Numbered from the stretch's first letter, positions 1 to 5,001 are shown. The stretch: DNA of 5,185 nt from a bacterium (GCA_021801885.1 JAKABL010000042.1:1-5185); one strand, 5' to 3'. Program-made: numbers and translations. Notes: generated by a model from the letters alone, not told the origin.

Positions 1-1
1 C

Positions 2-1225
2 GAGAACTTCGAGGCGTTCCCGTATGACGCGTCGTCCGTCGAGGCGGTGTTTACGACCCATGCGCACCTTGACCACATCGGACGCCTTCCTTCCCTTGTG
101 AAGGCGGGATTCAAAGGCACGATCTATTCGACCACCGCCACGCAGGATTTTGCAAAGCTCATGCTCGATGATTCGGAGCATTTGCTCGGGGAGGAGGCGC
201 GGCGCGAAGGAAGGCCGCCGCTCTATGGCGACGACGACATCGAAAAGGTGATGCGACAGTGGAAGGGGCTCCACTATCACCAAAAGGTCACCGTGGGACC
301 GTTCACCGTGGAGCTCTACGATGCGGGGCATATTCTCGGCTCCGCCATCGTGCATGTGGAGGCGGAAGGGAAGACGATCGTATTCTCGGGCGACCTCGGG
401 AATTCCCCGGCGCCGATCATCAAGCCGACCGAAACCGTTCCCGCCGCTGATTATTGCCTTGTCGAATCCACGTACGGCGACCGGATCCACGACGATGTCC
501 CGAAGCGCGTGGAGCTTTTGCGGAAGACGATCGTCGACACGGTGCGCGCGGGCGGCACGCTCATAATCCCGTCGTTCGCGATGGAGCGCACCCAGGACCT
601 CCTCTACGTGCTTCACGAGCTCTTCGAAAAGAACGAGATCCCGCGCGTGCCGGTGTACATCGACAGCCCGCTCGCGATCCGCGTGACCGAGGTCTATAAG
701 AAGCATGAAGATTATTTCAATGGCGCCATTAAGCAGGAGGAGCGGATCACGGGAAGCGATATCCTGAACTTCCCCGGCCTTACTCTCACGCTCACCACCG
801 AGCAATCGAAGCAGATCAATGATGTGCATCCACCGAAGATCGTCGTGGCGGGGTCCGGCATGTCGAACGGGGGCCGCATTCTCCACCATGAGATGCGCTA
901 TCTTCCCGATCCGAAGAGCACGATTGTGTTCGTGGGCTACCAGGCGGAAGGATCGATGGGGCGGCAGATCCTGGAGGGCGCGACCGAGGTGCGCATCTTC
1001 GGCGAGACAATCCCGGTCCGCGCACATCGCGTGAACATTCCCGGATATTCCGCGCACGCGGACCAGCCGCACCTCGTGTCCTGGGTGGGGGCAATGAAGG
1101 GCCTTAAAAAAGCATGGGTGGTGCAGGGCGAAGGGCCGTCGAGCGCGGCGCTCGCGGAAAAGATCACAAAGGACCTGGGCGTGGCGGCGGAAGTGCCGAA
1201 GGTCGGCGAAACCGTACCATTATAA
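2..1225 (+). CDS. Beta-CASP / RMMBL metallo-beta-lactamase-fold ribonuclease, 5'-truncated by window edge
   Basis: The frame is open from base 2, so the GTG at 47 is internal and the true start lies off the left edge, probably some 50-60 codons away. That is where family members carry the first beta-strands. The 407 visible residues show the metallo-beta-lactamase signature HAHLDH (59-76), the motif 3 His in DAGHILGSA (329-331), the motif 4 Asp in FSGDLG (392-394), beta-CASP motif A Glu in VESTYGD (464-466) and motif B His in YSAHAD (1055-1057). SGMSNGGR and a C-terminal RMMBL-like segment are also present. Known relatives (CPSF73, archaeal and bacterial beta-CASP proteins) are zinc-dependent cytoplasmic endo- or exoribonucleases acting in RNA maturation and decay. 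Oddity: the usual motif C His of V-H-G-E is Gln here (VVQGEG, codon 1124-1126), which should weaken the second zinc site. Family assignment is firm; substrate and residual activity are unknown. It is probably first or internal in a plus-strand operon with the next two genes. Confidence 0.93.
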   Translation, partial: ENFEAFPYDASSVEAVFTTHAHLDHIGRLPSLVKAGFKGTIYSTTATQDFAKLMLDDSEHLLGEEARREGRPPLYGDDDIEKVMRQWKGLHYHQKVTVGPFTVELYDAGHILGSAIVHVEAEGKTIVFSGDLGNSPAPIIKPTETVPAADYCLVESTYGDRIHDDVPKRVELLRKTIVDTVRAGGTLIIPSFAMERTQDLLYVLHELFEKNEIPRVPVYIDSPLAIRVTEVYKKHEDYFNGAIKQEERITGSDILNFPGLTLTLTTEQSKQINDVHPPKIVVAGSGMSNGGRILHHEMRYLPDPKSTIVFVGYQAEGSMGRQILEGATEVRIFGETIPVRAHRVNIPGYSAHADQPHLVSWVGAMKGLKKAWVVQGEGPSSAALAEKITKDLGVAAEVPKVGETVPL

Positions 1226-1243
1226 AAATTTAATTTTCATATC

Positions 1244-1915
1244 ATGGCGCACAAAACGATTACAACAAAAAAAACAACATTAAAGAAGGGACAAAAGAAG
1301 CTTTCAGAGCTTGGCAAGGCGCATCTCAAGTTCAAGGTGTGTATTTCCGGCGCTGCGGATACGACCTATGCGCCGAAGGGGGCGGTCGAAAAAGCCATGG
1401 AAGTGGGGCGTCAGGTAGCGAAGCAAGGGGCGGTCCTTGTGACGGGGGCGACGACCGGCATTCCGTTCTGGGCGGCGAAGGGTGCGAAGGAGGCGGGAGG
1501 TATCGTGATAGGGCTTTCGCCTGCGGTATCGAAGATCGCTCACGTGAAGACCTATCATCTGCCCGTCGAATATCACGACCTTATCATCTATACCGGCTTC
1601 GATTACTCGGGACGCAATCTACTTCTCATCCGCTCGTCCGATGCGGTGATCACGGTGTTCGGCCGCGTCGGTACGCTTAATGAGTTCACCATTGCGTTCG
1701 AGGACAAAAAGCCGCAGGGGGTGCTTATTGGAAGCGGCGGCGAAAGCGACGAACTCGAGCACATTCTCAAGGTGGCGCACCGCGGCATGGGTAAAGTAGT
1801 GTTCGATCCCGATCCCAAGTCGCTCGTCGAAAAGGTGCTTGCGCGTGCGCGCGAGGATGAAAAAGATGTGCTCGTCGACGAGGCGAAGCTCTTTGCCCGT
1901 AGGGCAAATGGATAG
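1244..1915 (+). CDS. SLOG/LOG-family Rossmann-like nucleotide-binding protein
   Basis: A 223-residue cytoplasmic protein. After a Lys/Thr-rich, probably disordered N-terminus (1-25), it reads as a Rossmann-like alpha/beta domain: strand KVCISGAAD (31-39), VLVTGATTGIP (64-74), a central SGRN (122-125), strand SDAVITVFG (132-140) and the glycine motif GRVGTLNEF (140-148). The last corresponds to the PGGxGTxxE nucleotide-binding loop of LOG/'lysine decarboxylase-like' proteins and to TIGR00725-type proteins. Characterised LOG enzymes are cytokinin riboside 5'-monophosphate phosphoribohydrolases. The first Gly-Gly of that loop is altered here and the N-terminus differs, so I would not transfer that activity; binding of a nucleotide or nucleotide-derived ligand is the safer inference. 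The ATG follows the upstream stop by 18 AT-rich nt with no SD; no better start is visible. It is probably co-transcribed with both neighbours. Confidence 0.85.
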   Translation: MAHKTITTKKTTLKKGQKKLSELGKAHLKFKVCISGAADTTYAPKGAVEKAMEVGRQVAKQGAVLVTGATTGIPFWAAKGAKEAGGIVIGLSPAVSKIAHVKTYHLPVEYHDLIIYTGFDYSGRNLLLIRSSDAVITVFGRVGTLNEFTIAFEDKKPQGVLIGSGGESDELEHILKVAHRGMGKVVFDPDPKSLVEKVLARAREDEKDVLVDEAKLFARRANG

Positions 1916-1939
1916 CGTTCCTGGCGCCCCGCGTTCGCT

Positions 1940-3115
1940 ATGAACAAGAAGACGTCATTCGCGGTCGCCGCGCTCATCACGGCCGCTTCGGTAGGGGATG
2001 GCATATTCGCATTGCCGTATCTTTTCGATAGGGTGGGATGGCTCCTGTGCCTTTTCTATATGGTCCTCCTTGGGGGGTTGGTCGTTCTTGCACACAGCGT
2101 CTATTTGGAAACGCTCGAGAGGGAGCGGGAAAAGAAGCGGTTGCTCGGTCTCGCGAGGACCTACCTCGGCAAAGGGGGATTTTGGACGGGATTCACCGCG
2201 ATCATTGCCGGCCTTCTCCTTGCACTCCTCGCCTATCTCATTCTTGGCGCGCAGTTCATACGCCTTGCACTCCCCGGAGTATCCTCGGAGGTGGCCTTCG
2301 CGGCATTTTGGGCTCTCATCTCGATACCCGTATTCCTCGATAACCGCTATGCGCGGGAGCTGGAGCTCGTAGGGATCGGCGTGACGGCGCTTGCGGTCGT
2401 CGCAGTGTTCGCTGCGGCGATCCCCCGCATGCTCTCGGGAGGCGCGTTCTTCGCGGGTGCGCCGATCGCGAATGGGGCATATCTCTTCCTGCCCTTCGGC
2501 GCCGTCCTCTTTTCGCTTGCGGGATGGACCGGGATCGAGACGGTCTATGAGGCGCGTCGCGCCGCCGCCGTGGCCGAGGCGGAACGAAAAGGAACCCCGG
2601 CGCCGAGCCCCGATGCGCCGCGCGCGCGCGTGCCGTGGATCACGCTTGCACAAGGGACGCTGTTTGCAGCCCTGCTCTATGTCCTTTTTGCCGCAGGTAT
2701 CCTCGGGTCGGTGTCCCATATTACGCCGGACACGGCATCGGGTCTCGCGTCGTGGCCGCTCTGGGAGCGGACGCTCGGCGCGCTCATCGGACTCATCGCT
2801 GTGGGCACCGCCTACATCCCCATGTCGCGCGAGATCCGGAATTCTCTCGAAAGGGACCTTGGGTGGAACAAGGCGTTCTCACGGGCGGTGATCCTCTTCG
2901 TGCCGCCGGCGCTCATCGGATTCGGCCTCAACAGTTTTATTGTGGTCATCGGTCTTGTCGGCGGGGTATTTTTGAGCATCCAGTATCTTCTCATTATCTC
3001 GGTGGGTCGCCGCGCGCTCACCGTGGGCCGCGTGAAGGGATTTCTGCTCGATCTCGCCGCACTTGTCTTTGTAGTCGCCGCGGTTTACGAAGTCGTGGGG
3101 TTTGTAGTACATTAA
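1940..3115 (+). CDS. Amino acid permease, HAAAP/AAAP type (aromatic amino acid transporter-like)
   Basis: A 391-residue, strongly hydrophobic integral membrane protein with about 11 predicted helices: roughly residues 7-28, 33-53, 82-110, 117-133, 141-161, 180-199, 234-257, 277-295, 315-334, 335-356 and 368-390. The first helix carries GDGIFALPY (19-27), the unwound GxGIxxLPY segment typical of the APC superfamily branch containing the Trp/Tyr permeases (HAAAP) and AAAP transporters. Known relatives are proton-coupled amino acid importers; substrate cannot be read from the sequence. A charged cytoplasmic loop (57-72, rich in Glu/Arg/Lys) and a longer Ala/Pro/Arg-rich loop (205-231) separate helix groups. 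The length is normal for the family. The ATG follows the previous stop by 24 nt; no SD is visible, and the helix-1 motif starts close enough to this Met to support it. Alternative: a more distant APC-superfamily carrier of unknown substrate. Confidence 0.87.
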   Translation: MNKKTSFAVAALITAASVGDGIFALPYLFDRVGWLLCLFYMVLLGGLVVLAHSVYLETLEREREKKRLLGLARTYLGKGGFWTGFTAIIAGLLLALLAYLILGAQFIRLALPGVSSEVAFAAFWALISIPVFLDNRYARELELVGIGVTALAVVAVFAAAIPRMLSGGAFFAGAPIANGAYLFLPFGAVLFSLAGWTGIETVYEARRAAAVAEAERKGTPAPSPDAPRARVPWITLAQGTLFAALLYVLFAAGILGSVSHITPDTASGLASWPLWERTLGALIGLIAVGTAYIPMSREIRNSLERDLGWNKAFSRAVILFVPPALIGFGLNSFIVVIGLVGGVFLSIQYLLIISVGRRALTVGRVKGFLLDLAALVFVVAAVYEVVGFVVH

Positions 3116-3120
3116 TAACC

Positions 3121-3160
3121 GGCGCGGACGGGCGGTCGCGCGCCGACGGTTTTAGTCCGC
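3121..3160 (+). terminator. GC-rich foldable spacer, possible weak terminator after the permease gene
   Basis: Immediately after the permease stop, GGCGCG (3121-3126) can pair with CGCGCC (3139-3144), followed by GACGGTTTTA. An alternative pairing is GCGGAC (3124-3129) with GTCCGC (3155-3160). The T-run is only four bases and is seven bases from the first stem, so termination would be weak. The stretch could equally be the structured leader of the tRNA transcript. No clear promoter for the tRNA is visible between here and 3182. Confidence 0.3.
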
Positions 3161-3181
3161 GATAGTTCCGCCGCACCGCAC

Positions 3182-3253
3182 GCTCTCGTAGTTCAATGGA
3201 TAGAATATCTCCCTCCGAAGGAGGTGATGCAGGTTCGATTCCTGCCGGGAGCA
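3182..3253 (+). tRNA. trnR: tRNA-Arg (anticodon CCG)
   Basis: A complete 72-nt cloverleaf, decoding CGG. The acceptor stem GCTCTCG (3182-3188) pairs with CGGGAGC (3246-3252) with one G-U; the discriminator is A3253. The D arm is GTTC/GAAT with loop AATGGATA, which keeps G18-G19 and the A20 that is an arginine identity element in bacteria. The anticodon stem TCTCC/GGAGG (3208-3212/3220-3224) encloses loop CTCCGAA, anticodon 3215-3217. The variable loop is short (TGAT); the T arm is GCAGG-TTCGATT-CCTGC. CCA is not encoded (ACTG follows), so it must be added after processing. The 3' end abuts inverted-repeat element A, and copies of this 3' end lie at 3477 and 3645. The tRNA is probably read with the upstream operon or from an unrecognised promoter. 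Confidence 0.95.
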
Positions 3254-3365
3254 CTGCAAAGAATATGCCCCAAAAGGGACGGTGTCGCGTTCTGCTGAAC
3301 GTGACACCTAAGCACTCGGCACCTCCGTGCCTCCGTGATTCCCTTTTGGGGCATATTCTTTGCAG
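3254..3365 (+). repeat. Element A: nested palindrome directly behind tRNA-Arg
   Basis: A perfect 26-bp inverted repeat: left arm 3254-3279 begins CTGCAAAGAATATGCCCC, right arm 3340-3365. It starts at the first base after the tRNA discriminator. Inside it, 3281-3292 (GGTGTCGCGTTC) pairs with 3297-3308 (GAACGTGACACC) around loop TGCT: 12 pairs, one of them G-U when read as plus-strand RNA. A 34-nt single-stranded or weakly folded segment beginning TAAGCACTCGGCACC follows (3309-3342, overlapping the start of the right arm). It contains GGCAC/GTGCC, able to form a small hairpin. The right arm is followed by CTTGTTTTC, so the long stem could also act as terminator or 3' boundary of the tRNA-Arg precursor. 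The same architecture recurs in element B with different arm sequences. Function is unknown; no reading frame here looks coding. Confidence 0.85.
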
Positions 3366-3394
3366 CTTGTTTTCAGAAGGAATCGAACGCCGGA

Positions 3395-3422
3395 GCCGTT
3401 TTTCGCAGCAGCGAAAAACGGC
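3395..3422. repeat. Perfect 12-bp hairpin with AGCA loop, between elements A and B
   Basis: GCCGTTTTTCGC (3395-3406) and GCGAAAAACGGC (3411-3422) pair perfectly around AGCA. CGCC/GGCG just outside can extend the stem across small internal bulges. On the minus strand the loop reads TGCT, the same tetraloop as the inner hairpins of elements A and B, so this may be a related piece in reverse orientation. No T-run follows on either strand, so a standard terminator is unlikely. Confidence 0.7.
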
Positions 3423-3468
3423 GAGGCGGTGCCCAGAGCGGCCGAGCGCGGCGGCGCGAGGACGACTC

Positions 3469-3492
3469 GCGGGCGATTCCTGCCGAGAGCAC
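3469..3492 (+). repeat. Second copy of the tRNA-Arg 3' end (T-arm remnant plus acceptor strand)
   Basis: Matches tRNA positions 3229-3254 except for loss of two T-loop T residues and two A/G differences. It keeps ATTCCTGCCG(A)GAGCAC (3476-3492), and GCGGG can still pair with CCTGC. The GC-rich stretch upstream (3423-3468) contains a CGCGAG/CTCGCG hairpin but does not fold as a cloverleaf with this end, so this is a 3' fragment and not a functional tRNA. Its last seven bases form the start of element B's left arm. Confidence 0.8.
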
Positions 3493-3606
3493 AAAGGGGG
3501 ATGGGTATGGAAAGGACGGCGTCGAAACCTGCTGGTTTCGCGCCTAAGCTCTCGGCACCTACGCGCCTCCGAGACTCCTTTTCATACCCATCCTTCTTTG
3601 TGCTCT
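3486..3606 (+). repeat. Element B: second nested palindrome, same architecture as element A
   Basis: Outer arms 3486-3516 and 3576-3606 form a 31-bp stem with only three non-Watson-Crick positions (3497, 3498, 3510). All three are G opposite T, so all are G-U wobbles in plus-strand RNA. The inner hairpin GGCGTCGAAACC (3518-3529) / GGTTTCGCGCC (3534-3544) has one bulged T and the loop TGCT. The following segment 3545-3578 (TAAGCTCTCGGCACC...) matches element A's 3309-3342 at 29 of 34 positions. The outer arms are unlike those of element A. The outer arm begins inside the tRNA 3'-end copy (AGAGCAC), and the same AGAGCACAAAG is present inverted at the right end. Not recognised as a known RNA or mobile-element family. 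Confidence 0.85.
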
Positions 3607-3625
3607 TGGGGAGCGAACCGATTCC

Positions 3626-3643
3626 GGCGAATTCTTATTCGCC
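3626..3643. repeat. Small perfect hairpin between element B and the third tRNA 3'-end copy
   Basis: GGCGAAT (3626-3632) pairs with ATTCGCC (3637-3643) around TCTT. It occupies the same relative place as the hairpin at 3395-3422: after a palindrome and a GAAC...CCGG sequence, and before the next tRNA 3'-end copy. This supports a repeating unit of tRNA end, palindrome and spacer hairpin. Confidence 0.55.
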
Positions 3644-3644
3644 C

Positions 3645-3674
3645 TTCCTGCCGGGAGCACAAAGGGGAGCGAAC
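3645..3674 (+). repeat. Third tRNA-Arg 3'-end copy, joined directly to the sequence that flanks element B
   Basis: 3645-3660 is identical to tRNA 3239-3254 (TTCCTGCCGGGAGCAC). It continues ACAAAGG as element B's left side does, then passes directly into GGGGAGCGAAC (3664-3674), which otherwise occurs just right of element B (3608-3618). The unit therefore looks like unit B with the palindrome missing. Confidence 0.7.
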
Positions 3675-3713
3675 TATACTTCGTATCCGTATTCCGCATA
3701 AAATCATGGGGAT

Positions 3714-3749
3714 AAAAAAAGAATACGGACGCACGAAGGTGCGTCCGTA
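3714..3749 (-). terminator. Rho-independent terminator of the MYG1-like gene
   Basis: On the minus strand an 11-bp perfect stem (plus-strand 3724-3734 with 3739-3749) and a 4-nt loop are followed by ATTC and seven consecutive T (plus-strand A-run 3714-3720). It begins 5 nt past the stop codon at 3755. This is a textbook intrinsic terminator for leftward transcription; on the plus strand no T-run follows the stem. Confidence 0.9.
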
Positions 3750-3754
3750 GACGA

Positions 3755-4828
3755 TTATACCGATATGGCAGTGAGCGCGCCAGCTTGCGACGCGGGGGTT
3801 TTCCTGTTGGCGCGGCAGCGTTCCAGCCCGTACTGATACCACGGGCACGGATGCTCCCGGGTTGAGGCGCAGAAACCCTGCTTGCAGGTGTCCGCCATCC
3901 TCGGATGGAATATCCGGGGATTTATTCCGATGCGGACGATCTGTTCGATCGTCTCAAGCGGAATTGCGGTGGGAGGCGCTGCGCATGTGGCGCTTCCGTT
4001 CAGGATCATGCCCCTTTTGGGGTGCAGATACCAGCACGGCTCCACATTTTTCTCTCCGCCGAGAAGTTTCCAGTCGCGGGGGATGGGCTCCCCTTTGAGG
4101 CGGAGCTCTTCGGCGCGCAGCATGCGCACCGAAGAGCTCAGATCGATGCGCAGGGCTTGATTGGTCTGTATGACCACATTGCCCGCGCTCGTCATCTGAA
4201 TGACGACTCCGGCGCGACAGCCGTGAGATGAGCGGGCATGGGCGCAGAAGGTATCGGCATCCGAACGGCCGACGACCATCTTCACCATTCCGCCATGGGT
4301 CGGCGTTTCGAGGATTTTCGCTTTCCTAAAATCCCGTGGCGCCTCCTCATAGAATCTCACCTGCTTGCGATGGATGGCGAGTAGCGCCTGGAATGCCCAG
4401 CGAAGGGCGTCTTCCGGGGGCCACTCGTCGTTGATGGCCTTTACGACCGCGGGAAGCTCGAACTCGTTCTTCCCGAGCTCGAGATCGCGCTGCGACGCGA
4501 ACTCGAGTATTTTGCGTAGTGCCGGTTCATGAACAATACCCAAATCCGCAGCGATAAGGGTCGCCGCGCATTGGCCTTCTTTGCGGCCTTTCTGGTGGGG
4601 GTGTTCGTCATAGGGGCCGCCGCCGATCCCTACGAGGAGAACACCCTCTGCTTCGAGGGACTTCGCCGTTTTCCCCGGAGGCACTGCCTCCCAGCACTCG
4701 AGGTCTGCGTTGCCGATGCCGGGCCACCGGTCTTCTCCGAATTGGAGAAGCAACCAGATACCGACCACCTCGTCAAAATGGGGTTGCCGATGCGTTGCGA
4801 TGGTGTGAATTGCCGTATGAATTGCCAC
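3755..4828 (-). CDS. MYG1/DHH-like putative metal-dependent hydrolase with C-terminal Cys cluster
   Basis: 357 residues from a GTG at 4828, preceded by AAGGAG at a 6-nt spacing. In-frame codons further upstream, including a TTG at 4918, lie in or before the promoter and are not used. The N-terminal part has THRQPHFDE (12-20) and VGIGGGPYDEHP (66-77), which resemble the H-x-x-FHxDE and VGG.YD.....DHH metal-binding motifs of MYG1 (UPF0160), a DHH-like family with known 3'-5' exonuclease members. The middle (about 185-222) has SDADTFCAHARSSHG...VVIQ, and the C-terminus has four cysteines (315, 320, 328, 338; C-x4-C-x7-C-x9-C) that could hold zinc or an Fe-S cluster. Family placement is by motif resemblance, so substrate is unknown. 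The protein is soluble, with no signal peptide. Gene signals are complete on both sides, so it is monocistronic, converging on the tRNA region. The opening AIHTAIHT comes from a 12-bp near-perfect tandem repeat. Confidence 0.8.
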   Translation of the reverse strand: MAIHTAIHTIATHRQPHFDEVVGIWLLLQFGEDRWPGIGNADLECWEAVPPGKTAKSLEAEGVLLVGIGGGPYDEHPHQKGRKEGQCAATLIAADLGIVHEPALRKILEFASQRDLELGKNEFELPAVVKAINDEWPPEDALRWAFQALLAIHRKQVRFYEEAPRDFRKAKILETPTHGGMVKMVVGRSDADTFCAHARSSHGCRAGVVIQMTSAGNVVIQTNQALRIDLSSSVRMLRAEELRLKGEPIPRDWKLLGGEKNVEPCWYLHPKRGMILNGSATCAAPPTAIPLETIEQIVRIGINPRIFHPRMADTCKQGFCASTREHPCPWYQYGLERCRANRKTPASQAGALTAISV

Positions 4829-4834
4829 AGGAAA

Positions 4835-4840
4835 CTCCTT
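4835..4840 (-). promoter_or_regulatory. Ribosome binding site AAGGAG deciding the GTG start
   Basis: Minus-strand AAGGAG lies 6 nt before the GTG at 4828. It fixes the start 30 codons inside the longest open frame. It contrasts with the two plus-strand genes starting at 1244 and 1940, which have no SD. Confidence 0.85.
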
Positions 4841-4842
4841 TC

Positions 4843-4857
4843 CGGGGCTGTGCCCCG
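4843..4857 (-). promoter_or_regulatory. Leader hairpin next to the ribosome binding site
   Basis: Minus-strand CGGGGC-ACA-GCCCCG forms a perfect 6-bp GC stem with a 3-nt loop, ending two bases before the SD region. It lies in the roughly 66-nt leader of the MYG1-like mRNA. It could stabilise the leader or modulate ribosome access; neither is shown by sequence alone. Confidence 0.5.
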
Positions 4858-4900
4858 ACTCACTGTTAAGGTACACATCCGAAGAATCGAATGCATATAA

Positions 4901-4928
4901 ATTATATAAGAAAAACAAAATATGTCAA
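4901..4928 (-). promoter_or_regulatory. Consensus sigma-70-type promoter for the MYG1-like gene
   Basis: Minus strand: exact TTGACA (4928-4923), 16-nt spacer, exact TATAAT (4906-4901), in an AT-rich pocket of an otherwise GC-rich region. Transcription would start near 4894, giving a leader of about 66 nt. The -35 box overlaps the T-tract of the upstream terminator. Confidence 0.85.
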
Positions 4929-4952
4929 ATAAAACCCCCGCAAAGGGCGGGG
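4929..4952 (-). terminator. Rho-independent terminator of a minus-strand transcript entering from the right
   Basis: Minus strand CCCCGC (4952-4947), 5-nt loop, GCGGGG (4941-4936), then GTTTTATTT. This implies a minus-strand transcript upstream (coordinates above 4953). It abuts the promoter of the MYG1-like gene and insulates it. Confidence 0.75.
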
Positions 4953-5001
4953 TGGCGCGCGCAAATCGAGCGTGGCATGGATGGCGCGCTATCGCATGGC
5001 A

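Noticed and set aside
1955..2719. 254-codon minus-strand open frame opposite the permease
   Set aside because: Extremely charged, low-complexity product, antisense to a clear membrane protein gene.
3423..3492. A second, degenerate full tRNA ending at 3492
   Set aside because: Only the T-arm 3' strand and acceptor 3' strand match. No matching 5' acceptor strand, D arm or anticodon arm could be fitted upstream.
3254..3606. Retron msr/msd, integron attC or CRISPR array
   Set aside because: No reverse transcriptase, integrase or Cas gene in the window. No attC R'/R'' core boxes were seen, and there are only two copies without regular spacers.
3196..3750. 184-codon plus-strand open frame across the tRNA and repeat array
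   Set aside because: It starts inside the tRNA and runs through palindromes and tRNA fragments. Its Arg/Ser-rich composition has no recognisable domain, and its openness follows from GC richness.
3735..3750. Plus-strand terminator for the tRNA array
   Set aside because: The hairpin at 3724-3749 has no T-run after it on the plus strand; the run is on the minus strand.
4529..4900. 123-codon plus-strand open frame opposite the MYG1-like gene
   Set aside because: Antisense to a well-supported gene with its own promoter and SD. It is a GC-rich shadow frame with no motif.
4829..4918. N-terminal extension of the MYG1-like protein to a TTG at 4918
   Set aside because: The TTG lies between the -35 and -10 boxes, so it would not be transcribed. 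The GTG at 4828 has a proper SD.
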